The notes under the pieces were generated by a model. It did not search any database, was not told the DNA's origin, and was given only the letters and a program-made list of their open reading frames with translations. Positions 28,857 through 38,186 of a DNA stretch of 64,000 nt are shown here, in pieces (position 1 is the first letter of the stretch; each line of letters opens with the position of its first letter). The DNA is from Pacificibacter marinus (GTDB lineage Bacteria > Pseudomonadota > Alphaproteobacteria > Rhodobacterales > Rhodobacteraceae): the NCBI RefSeq assembly GCF_900109555.1, contig NZ_FNZV01000009.1, positions 91,873 through 155,872 on the forward strand, written 5' to 3'. The translations under genes were made by a program, and so were the position numbers.

Positions 28857-31800
28857 ATGACCGCATCTTTCCCAGTCCCTTCAATTTTGCGCGTTATAAC
28901 AATTGTTATATGCGTCACGCTGATTGCTCCGACATACGCACAGGCGCAAAACCTATTGGTCGATAGCGGGTTTGATGCAGCGCCACAAACCGCCCTTGGA
29001 AACGCTGGTCCCAAAGACCTGACCCCATGGTCATTTGCCACCCTCATGAACACAGGCGGCATCATTCAAAATGCCCACAATCTTGTAACGGTTGATGGTG
29101 CGGGCGGATACAATTACAGCAATTTAGGGCCAGAATCCGACGCCTCGGGCGCAGTTGCAGGAACCAATCAATACTATATCGACAGCGGCACCATTCCAAT
29201 GCTGGGTTGGCAATATGTCACGCCAAGTTGTTCAGGTACGGCAACGGCAACCCTCTATGTGACCAACCGCGAAGACCACGGTCTCAGTGGTCCGACAGTG
29301 ATCGGAAACGGAGCACCTACACCTGCCGATCCAAGTCAATTTTTCGCCACAGAGGGCGGATTGGCAGTTTTCCCTGTCTCATCTCAAGTGCCCCCCTTTC
29401 CTGCGGGGTTTGCGGTTGAAACGGGTCCCAATGCGCAGCTTGTCTCAGCGTTAAAAACGCAATTCGACAACGAAGAACTGCGATTTGTCTTGGGCGCGGG
29501 GTCAACTCAGGCCTACCCATGGACCCCCATCTCAACCCAAGTGCCCGTCACCGCAGGGCAAGTCTATGCCTATATGGTCGAACTGGGGCACAGCGTGAAC
29601 ATGGACAACGCGTCGCTTGAAATAGCTTGCGAAGATCCTGTCCCCCAAAAAGATCCCGTCGATTTTGGATTAAAAAAGGGCTGCCGCGCCATGGGCGTTG
29701 AAAATGGAACGGCGCACTATCTGTGTTCAATCTACGTCAGCCCGCCCAGCAGTGGCACGCTCACGTCTCCATTGACGCTTGATGAATTGTTCACAACCGT
29801 CTCTGGCGCACCTGCCACGACTTACATCCAAGCACTACAAGGCACGCCTGCCGCTCCGAATGGGTGGCTCTGTCAGCAGCCTGCATTTGCGAACGGCGCG
29901 TCTTGCACCATTTCAGCAGCGGATTTCAACGGCAACACGAACCACCGGATTGACGCGCAAATTTCGATTCCAACCGCAGCTTTGGTCAAAGAAGGTTTTA
30001 AAAACTGCGCCCAAGTGCGCATCGGCGACAAAGTTGTCGGGTCATCCGAATGCATCGATATCGAGCGTGACGTCGAGCCGACGTTTGACATCGAAAAAAC
30101 ATGCGGGCCTTCGGGCGACCGAATGACCTTTAGTCCAACATTTTGGGTGCAGCCCTACCAATGCACACTGACGGTCACAACGAACGGCGCGCCCCTTACA
30201 GGGACGCTGTGGATGACCGAAAACCTTAGCTTTGGTCAAAACCCAGGCGCAGCGCAAATTCAAAACCTAACCTCGGCCGATCCTTGGGTTTGCGCGACAC
30301 CGCCTTTCGCGGCACCGGGGCAAGGCACCCAACCCAATTGCAGCATTCAAGGCAGCCAATTCCCCGCATCAGGCACGTCAACACTGACGGTCGATCTTTT
30401 GATGAATGCGTCAATGGATCTTTTCGGCGCGCAGAACTGTGCCTCGCTTTTGTTGGGTAAAGAACATGCCAATGGTCTTGAAGTGGCCAATGATTGCGAT
30501 GTGATCGCAGGCCCACCTGCCCCACAAACGCCAAGTCTTGATATCTCAAAAAATTGCGCTGCGGGTGTGCGTGGAAGTGATGGAATTTGGACCGTTGATT
30601 GCGAAATTATCGTTGAACTTGAAGGATTTGACCCTCAACAGCCGCATCAAATTTATCTGCGCGACGAATTGCAACTTGATGGCATTCACACCCCGTTGAC
30701 CTCATTAATGCCATTCCCAACGATGGGCATGGGCAGTTGGGGGCCGACGACAGGAACCCCTGCAGGCTACAACTCAGGCAGCGGTATGAGCCATAACTAC
30801 ATTGGTTCAGATGGCAGCGGCACAATTACCGTGCCCTATACCGCAACATTTTCTGGTTCAGGCGGACGTCCTCTTTCAGGACCGCAGGCGATGAATTGCA
30901 CGTGGGTCTACATTACAACGCTCAACTTACGTGCCCCATCAGGTCCACTTGGAACCGAAAAACTATGTGTGCCGCTTAATTTCCCATTGTCCGCCGTTGT
31001 CGGCAGTAAACCCGTCATTGCAGATCCAGCACAGCCCAGCGAGCCTATTTTGGGAACTGGCGAAGCCCATCCGGGACCGATCATCGACCATGTTGCCCCA
31101 CCATTGACCCCAACGCCAGGCACAGGAAGCATCAGTGTGGATACGGACATTCCCGTGACTGTCGTATCCCCTGCGGGCTGTGGTTTTGATACATTGTTTG
31201 TGATTGATCGGTCTGGGTCGATGAATACACACAACCGTTTGCAGTTGACCAAACAGGCCGTACTTTCCGCCCTGCATATTTTTGAAGGCGGTGGTTCAAA
31301 ATCAGGTGCCATTGCTTTTAGCACAACCGCCGCACCTATAGGCGCAAGTTCGGCTGTGCTGCCATCACAAGCTTTGGACGCCGCGATTTCAAACTTAAGT
31401 GCTTTGGGTCTAACAAATTGGCAATCGGGCTTTGAAATGGCCAATCTGGTTGTCTCACCGCTGACCGACAAGCCTTTGGTCTTGTTCATCACGGATGGAC
31501 TTCCCAATAGACCATCTCCCGCGACTGGCCCTGTAGGAAACTACCCCATCACTCAAGCCGTTCCTGCGTTAAATGCCTTGCGCGCGCAAGGCAGCCGTGT
31601 TGTGGGGATTACCATCGGTGGTGCGGGGGTCGCGACGCGCCTCACTCAGTTTCTTGGACACAATCTTGTCGTTGCAGGCGGCAATGTGGCCATTGATCCG
31701 CAAAGCACCGACGTTATTTCCATTCCATCCTCTGATTTGATCATTCCCGCGTTTGAAGCCATCGCACAGGCCTATTGTCCAAGCCGAGGCAAAATGACGG

Positions 31801-33011
31801 GCGCGCAAAAGCTTTCATTGATGACAGCGTTGCAAGCGATACCCAAATCGGCAGGTGTCTATATGGGCGACGATGAAATGCCCCCAGAACCACAACAAGA
31901 AGCCGAGGTTCAACCGCAAGTAACGCCCGTAATCACCCCAAACCTAACAATCGTCAAATCGCAAACCTCGGCCTGCGAACCCAATCGTGCCAGCCAAACC
32001 TATGACTGTGGTTTCCGTCTTTCAGTGACGAACACCGGCACCACAACATATTTGGGGCGACTTGTGATGACAGACACGGGCGGCACACCGCAAATGCACG
32101 CGGCAACGGCACTTTCAAACAATGGTTGGCGCTGTGGCCCAGTTGTGCGCAATGCGATGTCTTGCACCAAATCTGCCGCCAATTTGGCCCCCGGTGCATC
32201 AACACATATTGATCTGCGCGTTCAAGTGAACGGTCTGCGTAATGGCGGCAGTTATCAAAACTGCGCCACAACTGGGGTCACTGAAGATCGCAGGCAGCGT
32301 GTGGCTTTGGTCCAAAAAATCATGAATGATCGCGGTCTGAATGCAGGCCCTGTTGATGGAGCTGCCGGCAGCAAAACATATGCTGCTTTAGCGGTATTGC
32401 AAAAACAACTTGGCCTGCCGGTTGGACGAGATTTTGATGACGCATTGTTTGCAGCTTTGGGTCTGCCATTGGCGCGCGCAGGTGCGCAATCTTGTGTGAC
32501 GGCCAATTTGCCAGATATGCCAGCGCCCTCTTTGCAATGCGAGCCTGCAACAACGGTGAAACAAGGCGAATCCTGTGCGTGTCGGTTTGACAATATGGAA
32601 CGCCGCACCGCAACGTCTTGTCAGTGTGGTGGTGGGTTCACATTCGTTCGCGGCAAAGGCTGTGTGGTTGACGCAGTCCCTGCCCCACAACCTGTGCCTG
32701 CGCCCAATCCCGATCCAGAACCTGCCCCAGATACACCCGATGCACCCGCGTTGGTCTGTGATGCGGCGACCACACGTTTGCGTGGTGATCAATGTGTTTG
32801 CCTTGATCCAAAGAACGCGCAAAACGTCTCGCCGACTCAGTGTCGTTGCACCAATGGACTGCCGATGATTGGCGGGAAATGCCTGCCTGTGGAGATCAAT
32901 CCAACGCCAAAACCTGCCCCAGATACGGGCAGTGTTCCGCGCCCCACAGATGAGGCAGCCGAGGCTGACAAATGCAAGATACTACTCAACGGTATTTGCA
33001 TAAAAAAATAG
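28857..33011 (+). CDS. Large secreted protein: DUF11-like repeats, vWA domain, peptidoglycan-binding domain, Cys-rich tail
   Basis: 1384 residues with a signal peptide (ILRVITIVICVTLIAPTYAQA). Residues 30-270 form a lectin-like/unknown region (LLVDSGFDAAPQT). Then come several repeats each with paired cysteines and an NCA/NCAS...LLLG-type close (about 275-680), resembling DUF11-like surface repeats. A vWA domain starts near 775 with the MIDAS motif FVIDRSGSM and continues to VLFITDGLPNRP. One more DUF11-like repeat (about 1040-1140), a peptidoglycan-binding-1-type domain (RVALVQKIMNDRG, AAGSKTYAALAVLQKQLGL; about 1145-1200) and a Pro- and Cys-rich tail with CACR/CQCGGGF motifs follow. A cell-envelope adhesin or sensor role is inferred. 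Confidence 0.85.
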   Translation: MTASFPVPSILRVITIVICVTLIAPTYAQAQNLLVDSGFDAAPQTALGNAGPKDLTPWSFATLMNTGGIIQNAHNLVTVDGAGGYNYSNLGPESDASGAVAGTNQYYIDSGTIPMLGWQYVTPSCSGTATATLYVTNREDHGLSGPTVIGNGAPTPADPSQFFATEGGLAVFPVSSQVPPFPAGFAVETGPNAQLVSALKTQFDNEELRFVLGAGSTQAYPWTPISTQVPVTAGQVYAYMVELGHSVNMDNASLEIACEDPVPQKDPVDFGLKKGCRAMGVENGTAHYLCSIYVSPPSSGTLTSPLTLDELFTTVSGAPATTYIQALQGTPAAPNGWLCQQPAFANGASCTISAADFNGNTNHRIDAQISIPTAALVKEGFKNCAQVRIGDKVVGSSECIDIERDVEPTFDIEKTCGPSGDRMTFSPTFWVQPYQCTLTVTTNGAPLTGTLWMTENLSFGQNPGAAQIQNLTSADPWVCATPPFAAPGQGTQPNCSIQGSQFPASGTSTLTVDLLMNASMDLFGAQNCASLLLGKEHANGLEVANDCDVIAGPPAPQTPSLDISKNCAAGVRGSDGIWTVDCEIIVELEGFDPQQPHQIYLRDELQLDGIHTPLTSLMPFPTMGMGSWGPTTGTPAGYNSGSGMSHNYIGSDGSGTITVPYTATFSGSGGRPLSGPQAMNCTWVYITTLNLRAPSGPLGTEKLCVPLNFPLSAVVGSKPVIADPAQPSEPILGTGEAHPGPIIDHVAPPLTPTPGTGSISVDTDIPVTVVSPAGCGFDTLFVIDRSGSMNTHNRLQLTKQAVLSALHIFEGGGSKSGAIAFSTTAAPIGASSAVLPSQALDAAISNLSALGLTNWQSGFEMANLVVSPLTDKPLVLFITDGLPNRPSPATGPVGNYPITQAVPALNALRAQGSRVVGITIGGAGVATRLTQFLGHNLVVAGGNVAIDPQSTDVISIPSSDLIIPAFEAIAQAYCPSRGKMTGAQKLSLMTALQAIPKSAGVYMGDDEMPPEPQQEAEVQPQVTPVITPNLTIVKSQTSACEPNRASQTYDCGFRLSVTNTGTTTYLGRLVMTDTGGTPQMHAATALSNNGWRCGPVVRNAMSCTKSAANLAPGASTHIDLRVQVNGLRNGGSYQNCATTGVTEDRRQRVALVQKIMNDRGLNAGPVDGAAGSKTYAALAVLQKQLGLPVGRDFDDALFAALGLPLARAGAQSCVTANLPDMPAPSLQCEPATTVKQGESCACRFDNMERRTATSCQCGGGFTFVRGKGCVVDAVPAPQPVPAPNPDPEPAPDTPDAPALVCDAATTRLRGDQCVCLDPKNAQNVSPTQCRCTNGLPMIGGKCLPVEINPTPKPAPDTGSVPRPTDEAAEADKCKILLNGICIKK

Positions 33012-33144
33012 ATTTTTATCAAGGTGTTATTGGATATAAAACACCTGATATCGCATAATCTTCACCGATACGTCATCGATTGTGAGCCGATGATTTAGGC
33101 AAATAAGTTAACCGAATTAGTTTGTAACAAGGACCCAAAATTTG

Positions 33145-33435
33145 ATGCGTAAACGTCAATTTACGGCTCATGCCGCAGCTCTTGCCACCGCGTTGATGTT
33201 TACCACCGCGCCGAGTTTTTCTGCGAGCGGAAATGATCCGATCGGTGGCATCGATATCATTATTAATGAAGACCCCGGCTCTCATCCGATCAAACCATTT
33301 TCTTTGGATCAAGACGAATTCAAAACCTTTAACGGCCTAAAAGATACGGCGGGCTTAGACCTTGTTCTTTCGACCGTGTCCAAACGTATTGATGCAGACG
33401 ACGCGCGACACACTTCAATTAAAATTCAACTCTGA
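33145..33435 (+). CDS. Small secreted protein, unknown function
   Basis: 96 residues starting MRKRQFTAHAAALATALMF, a signal peptide with likely cleavage after FSA (near 28), then an acidic mature part (DPIGGIDIIINEDPGSHP; FNGLKDTAGLDLVLSTVSKRI). The ATG at 33145 is used; a TTG one codon earlier is in frame. AAGGAC lies upstream. No domain is recognised. It lies 133 bp after the large vWA gene in the same direction. Confidence 0.7.
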   Translation: MRKRQFTAHAAALATALMFTTAPSFSASGNDPIGGIDIIINEDPGSHPIKPFSLDQDEFKTFNGLKDTAGLDLVLSTVSKRIDADDARHTSIKIQL

Positions 33436-33527
33436 AGCCATCGCACGTCCGACGAAAATGAGCGTGACTGCGCCACGAAAACCATGCCCGAAACTCAAAG
33501 AACTGCCTAAACAGTAAGGACATAACA

Positions 33528-33905
33528 ATGACCCACATTAGGAACATCGCATTTGCCATCGCGTTGCCATTGGGCGCACTTTTCAGTGCCCCCGCTTCGG
33601 CAAATGATTTGGATTGGATTGTTGGCTGTTGTCTCAGTCCAAACCCCATTGAATGCTTTAAGGAAGGCAGTGCGGAAGTCAAATTCAAGGATGAAGAACG
33701 GCTTGCATCACTCACAGAGCGCATGACGAAATTGTCCCGATCTGGTGCCTTTGATGAAGCGCGCAAAACCAAAGATGCGCTGGGCCTTAAAAAGGGCCCC
33801 TACACATCATCCTGCGGCATCGAAAAAACGCTGACCCTGTTCGAAAAGCGCGTTCCATTTGAAAAAATTCAGGCCGAATGTGACGTAAAATCGGTCCGAA
33901 AATAA
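33528..33905 (+). CDS. Small secreted Cys-containing protein A (paralogue of next gene)
   Basis: 125 residues. The signal peptide is IAFAIALPLGALFSAPASAN. The mature part carries paired cysteines near the N-terminus (GCCLSPNPIECFKEG) and a C-terminal motif SCGIEKTLTLFEKRVPFEKI ending in a cysteine. The same arrangement (SCETGKILDMIEKKVAPADI...C) is found in the next gene, so the two are distant paralogues that share the N-terminal Cys pair and C-terminal helix. The function is unknown. A TAAGGA site precedes the ATG. Confidence 0.72.
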   Translation: MTHIRNIAFAIALPLGALFSAPASANDLDWIVGCCLSPNPIECFKEGSAEVKFKDEERLASLTERMTKLSRSGAFDEARKTKDALGLKKGPYTSSCGIEKTLTLFEKRVPFEKIQAECDVKSVRK

Positions 33906-33968
33906 CCCTTTATTCTAACCTCTGGCGATGATTGTCAGTGCATTTCCACTTATAAAAAGGCTATCAAA

Positions 33969-34418
33969 ATGACTCACTTCAATCTCAAAACACTCTTTGC
34001 AGCGACCCTCTTTGCAGGTGCCGCCACACTTTCAGCAGCTCCAGCACACGCAAGTTTTGAAGGCTGTATGGCACGCAACGCTGACTATATCGGTTGCTGG
34101 TTGTCCGAAAAACTGGACGGAGACTATATTCATGGCGGACAATTGGACCTGACCGGAGAAGACACCAATCGCATCGATAAGCTGATGTCCGCAGGCTATA
34201 TGAAAATTGATGCCGTCAAAGGCGAACAGCAGGTCGGCAAAGTAAAAGGCGCGCAAGCTATGGCCAAAGCCAAGGCTGCGCCAAGTCTTGCAAAAGCCAA
34301 AAGCGTCGAATCCGTCGCGAAAGGCACACATATACAAAGCTGTGAAACAGGCAAAATTCTTGACATGATCGAGAAAAAAGTCGCCCCGGCAGACATCGCA
34401 AAGTCTTGTTACAAATAA
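33969..34418 (+). CDS. Small secreted Cys-containing protein B with Ala/Lys-rich middle
   Basis: 149 residues with a signal peptide (LFAATLFAGAATLSAAPAHA). The mature N-terminus holds two cysteines (FEGCMARNADYIGCWLSEKL). A low-complexity Lys/Ala/Ser/Val segment follows (about residues 85-115, KVKGAQAMAKAKAAPSLAKA), then the C-terminal Cys...Cys helix shared with the preceding gene. The low-complexity insert is the main difference from its paralogue. A periplasmic or cell-surface location is inferred; the function is unknown. Confidence 0.72.
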   Translation: MTHFNLKTLFAATLFAGAATLSAAPAHASFEGCMARNADYIGCWLSEKLDGDYIHGGQLDLTGEDTNRIDKLMSAGYMKIDAVKGEQQVGKVKGAQAMAKAKAAPSLAKAKSVESVAKGTHIQSCETGKILDMIEKKVAPADIAKSCYK

Positions 34419-34522
34419 AAATGTCGATCTCTGCATAAAACCGACATATCAGGCCCGCGCGCGACGTGGGCCTGACCAAATATCTTAAAATAACGTCCCC
34501 TTTTCAAACCATGAGGCCCTTC

Positions 34523-35641
34523 ATGCTCTGTTCTTTTATGCCCAAATCTTTCACATTTATCACAGCAAGTGCCCTAAGCTTGTGGGCGGGTATTTGCAGT
34601 GCTGAAATGATGCAAGTCGTTGATATTGCTGATGGAGATACCTTGAATGTCCGCCAAGGGCCGTCTGCGTCCGCACTAGATATCGGTGACCTTGATGAGC
34701 ACACGTATATCGACGTGATTGGGTACAACATTGATCAAACATGGGCCCGTATTCAATATGGTGAAACGGCGGGTTGGGTCTTTGCCAAACACCTGTTACG
34801 CGGCGACATGCCTAAGGCCACCATTGGCACAAATATCGTCACGGGCATCGCCGCTGATGACCCCGATGGCGGTCTGGTTGTGCGCAGTGGCGCAGGGACT
34901 GAATTTGCAGCAATCGGGGCGCTGCGCAATGACACAATGGTGCATGTAATTCAACAAAGCCGTGATGGAAAATGGGCCATGATTGGCTTTGGTGGTGATG
35001 CAGGATGGGTCAGCACATCCTATCTCAAGGGGCAGACCGCGACGCCAACACCGATGCCCTCTGCCAGTCCGCAGATTGCCTCGGATGGTGGGGTATTACC
35101 CGCTGTGTTCACCGTGACCGGCGTGGCTGCAAATGACCGTCTTTGGGTGCGAGATGCGCCCCAGCCAACAGGCGGTCGCATTGGCAGCTTGGAGCCGGGC
35201 GAATTGGTGGGCGTTGATGGCACAGCTTCGGGAGATTGGGTGCAAATCACGCTCAACGGTCAGATTGGGTACATCAATTCCAGCTATCTGACACGGGCTA
35301 ACGAAAGCAGTGCGGGCACCACTCCAGACGGGTTTCCACTTGGGATCATCTGTCGTGGCACCGAACCTTTTTGGACACTTACCATCGCAGAAGATCGCTC
35401 TGTACAGTATACATCTTTAATCAATGGGCCTGATCCGATCACGGCGTTGAAGCAAACGACACCTGCCATAGGTGGCGGATACCCCTATGATTTCGCTGCA
35501 CAATCCTACACCGGAACCTTAAACTCACAAATGTGTTCCGACGGAATGTCTGACATATCGTATTCAATGGCCCTTCAATTGCTAAAGCCAAACGGACAAG
35601 GCGGTGTTGAAACACTCCATGGGTGCTGCAACTTGAATTGA
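34523..35641 (+). CDS. Secreted triple-SH3b protein with COG3650-like C-terminal domain
   Basis: 372 residues with a signal peptide (FITASALSLWAGICSAEMM). Three bacterial SH3 domains follow: DGDTLNVRQGPSASALDIG...AGWVFAKHLL, GGLVVRSGAGTEFAAIGAL...AGWVSTSYL, and DRLWVRDAPQPTGGRIGSL...GYINSSYL. The C-terminal part (IICRGTEPFWTLTIAED, about 275-372) resembles the COG3650 domain found in periplasmic lipoproteins. SH3b domains commonly bind cell-wall peptides. The start at 34523 has GAGG 6 bp upstream; ATGs at 34511 and 34538 are alternatives. It is the last gene of the secreted cluster. Confidence 0.82.
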   Translation: MLCSFMPKSFTFITASALSLWAGICSAEMMQVVDIADGDTLNVRQGPSASALDIGDLDEHTYIDVIGYNIDQTWARIQYGETAGWVFAKHLLRGDMPKATIGTNIVTGIAADDPDGGLVVRSGAGTEFAAIGALRNDTMVHVIQQSRDGKWAMIGFGGDAGWVSTSYLKGQTATPTPMPSASPQIASDGGVLPAVFTVTGVAANDRLWVRDAPQPTGGRIGSLEPGELVGVDGTASGDWVQITLNGQIGYINSSYLTRANESSAGTTPDGFPLGIICRGTEPFWTLTIAEDRSVQYTSLINGPDPITALKQTTPAIGGGYPYDFAAQSYTGTLNSQMCSDGMSDISYSMALQLLKPNGQGGVETLHGCCNLN

Positions 35642-35712
35642 TCCGCTGATTACGCGCACTCAAGGCATTTCCCACATCCCAGCTCAGCGCCGTTGCACAA
35701 TTTGCGACGGCG

Positions 35713-36624
35713 TTAGCAGGTGATGTAGCGCTCAGCCAAATCATTGCGCCGCTGCACAGTTCGCGGGGTCCAACGTCTGTCATTTTTGAAACTGTTGAGC
35801 AGTTCCACACCCAAAAATACGGGCAAAAGACGATCAAGTTCGCCCTCGGGTAAGATACTGCGAAACGGCGCAATCACGCTTTCATCAAAGCCAAAGATCG
35901 TGCCTGCGGTTTGGCATTTGGCGTTGGTTTTGATGAGAAAATGCGCCACATCACGCACCACGATCCCAATGTTCTTGGCTTGAAAATCTATACCGTAGAT
36001 ATAATCTTGGCTGATCAATAGGTTACCCAAGTGGAAATCACCATGGATAACAGATTTTGTGACCAACCCTGCGGCCCCTTGCAGATGGATGAGCGCCTTT
36101 TGCAAAATGGCGTCATAAAGCTGCTGTGCAGTGTCATTTACCAACTCAAAATGAGTCTGTGCGCTCATCACATCACGCCAATAATTTGAAGTTATCATAT
36201 TGGTTTTACTTGTTTTTTTCACCAACACCCCCAACCACAGCGCAGCGCGGGGCACTAAAAACGGCAAAGGGTCTTCATCTGGGATCAAGAGCGCATCCCC
36301 CGAAATTCCGGGGCATTTTTCCAGACAATAAAAGCCAAGATCAGGACGCGACAACAGCAGTTTCGGCCCCCGCGCGGGGGTGTCTGATCCCAAAATATCT
36401 GCAATATTTCGAACAAGAAATGACTCTTCTTCAACCTGAGAAAAAGCACCTAAGCCACTGTAATACTTTAAAATAACATCTTCGCCATCAAGCGTACAGT
36501 GCCAGACAGATTTGCTAGGTTTATCTTTAAGACAATCACCAAGCGTGATGCGATTGCCCACACCACGGTCCGCGTCGATCGCAGCTTGCAGATTGGTTTT
36601 GGTGTTGGTGTTGGATGTGTGCAT
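35713..36624 (-). CDS. Aminoglycoside-phosphotransferase-like kinase (APH family)
   Basis: 303 residues. A kinase-like fold is indicated by VWHCTLDGEDVILKYYSG (ATP-lysine strand), SVIHGDFHLGNLLISQD (catalytic loop HGDFHxxN) and YGIDFQAKNIG (metal-binding Asp). The family phosphorylates small hydroxylated substrates such as choline, homoserine or aminoglycosides; none can be chosen here. The start at MHTSNTNTKTN is taken. The gene ends 71 bp from the converging SH3b gene. Confidence 0.78.
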   Translation of the reverse strand: MHTSNTNTKTNLQAAIDADRGVGNRITLGDCLKDKPSKSVWHCTLDGEDVILKYYSGLGAFSQVEEESFLVRNIADILGSDTPARGPKLLLSRPDLGFYCLEKCPGISGDALLIPDEDPLPFLVPRAALWLGVLVKKTSKTNMITSNYWRDVMSAQTHFELVNDTAQQLYDAILQKALIHLQGAAGLVTKSVIHGDFHLGNLLISQDYIYGIDFQAKNIGIVVRDVAHFLIKTNAKCQTAGTIFGFDESVIAPFRSILPEGELDRLLPVFLGVELLNSFKNDRRWTPRTVQRRNDLAERYITC

Positions 36625-36803
36625 GCGCAATCAATTTCAGGGTATTTTTTCAAACAAATCTATCACTGGATGCTGCGTCAAAGTACACCAAAAGGCAACG
36701 ACGCGTTGCCGTTTTGGGCGGTATGTTTGGCGTCGGCTATTGGTATGGCAACTGTCGGATTTGCGTCTGCTATGTGTGCCGCATATTTGAGATGCGCGTG
36801 GGC

Positions 36804-38138
36804 CTATCGTGCGATGACCAAATCGACCTTTAATCCGCCCAATTCCACACTGTCGCCCAAACGTAAACTGCCGCCATGTTTTCGGGCAATATCGGTTGCA
36901 ATGGCCAACCCTAGCCCAACCCCAGACCCGCGATTTTGATTGCGGGCTTCATCTAGACGCACAAAAGGTTGCAATGCCTTTTCGCGGTCTGATGCAACAA
37001 TCCCCGGACCATCATCTTCGACGCTAAACACCACAGAGCGCTCGTGCACAGTCAATGACAGACGCGCGCGTTTGCCATATCTTAGAGCGTTGGAAATCAG
37101 ATTGTCCAAAGCCCGCGCCAAAGCGTCAGGGCGCGCCGACATCATAGTTTCACCCAGATCGCAGGCATACAGTTCAACCTGCCCGCCTGCCCGCACAGCC
37201 CGCGTGTGCGCGGCAGATAAAATCACATTGGCATCGACCGTTTGCGGCGCATCCAACGCATCTGCGCGGGTAAAGGCCAAGAACTCGTCCAAGAGCCGCT
37301 CCATTTCCAACAAATCCTCTTGCATGGCGGCAATATCGTCGTCCAAACTTGGATCGACTTGCAAAAGTGACAGGCTTAGTTTCATCCGCGTCAACGGCGT
37401 GCGCAGGTCATGGGACACCCCTGATAAAATCAAAGTACGCTGTTCAAGGTGGCGTTCAATGCGCGCGCGCATGTCAACGAAAGCGGCCCCTGCGGCACGT
37501 ACTTCTAAAGCGCCAGCCAACCTGTACGGTTCATTGCGTCCGCGACCAAATGCTTCGGCGGCGCGCGCCAAACGCCGGATCGGGCGCAGTTGATTGCGCA
37601 AGAAAATAGACGCGACAAAGGCCATGATCACACTGGTCACAGTGGTCATCAAGATTAACTGGTGCGGATTTCTGGCCGAGGCACGCTCACGCGGGATCGC
37701 CAACCCAAGGCGCCCCGCACGTGTGGCAATGCTCAGCTGCACAAGACGATCATTTGTGGTTAAATCGACCCCTTCGATATTTGGAACATTTTCGATTAAA
37801 GTGCTCGTAATCAAGATGCCTGAAAAATCATACCACGGCCTGCGGGTTTGCACGGGCGCCACATCATCGCCAAAGGACGAGGTGAACCCAAGCTTCATAT
37901 CAAGCGCAACCAGCACTTCTGGCAGCACGGCAGCATCAAGATTTTCCAAGCCATCGGTGTAAAACGACACTTCGGCTTGCACACCGCGCATCAATTGTCG
38001 GGTCACATCGCTAAAATAGCGTTGCGAAAAGGCGATCAAAACCACAAGTTGCAATACAACGATTGGCACCAACAAGATGAGCACAGCACGGCCATACAAT
38101 CCGCGCGGCATATATTTTTTGAGCCATGAAAATACCAT
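36804..38138 (-). CDS. Membrane sensor histidine kinase (EnvZ/RisS-like)
   Basis: 444 residues. TM1 is AVLILLVPIVVLQLVVLIAF, a periplasmic region of about 125 residues follows, then TM2 (LMTTVTSVIMAFVASIFL) and a HAMP domain. The phosphoacceptor is in SGVSHDLRTPLTRMKLSL (about residue 241), the N-box is NLISNALRYGKRA, and the G boxes are VEDDGPGI and GSGVGLGLAI. The RTPLTRMKL form is typical of EnvZ-class OmpR-partner kinases. No response-regulator gene is adjacent in the window, so this may be an orphan. A much longer in-frame extension (to 38678) is antisense to the next gene and rejected. Confidence 0.92.
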   Translation of the reverse strand: MVFSWLKKYMPRGLYGRAVLILLVPIVVLQLVVLIAFSQRYFSDVTRQLMRGVQAEVSFYTDGLENLDAAVLPEVLVALDMKLGFTSSFGDDVAPVQTRRPWYDFSGILITSTLIENVPNIEGVDLTTNDRLVQLSIATRAGRLGLAIPRERASARNPHQLILMTTVTSVIMAFVASIFLRNQLRPIRRLARAAEAFGRGRNEPYRLAGALEVRAAGAAFVDMRARIERHLEQRTLILSGVSHDLRTPLTRMKLSLSLLQVDPSLDDDIAAMQEDLLEMERLLDEFLAFTRADALDAPQTVDANVILSAAHTRAVRAGGQVELYACDLGETMMSARPDALARALDNLISNALRYGKRARLSLTVHERSVVFSVEDDGPGIVASDREKALQPFVRLDEARNQNRGSGVGLGLAIATDIARKHGGSLRLGDSVELGGLKVDLVIAR

Positions 38139-38186
38139 AGGCCATTGGTAGCTGCGTGCGCGTGGCTTGCAAAGAGGAAACACACG

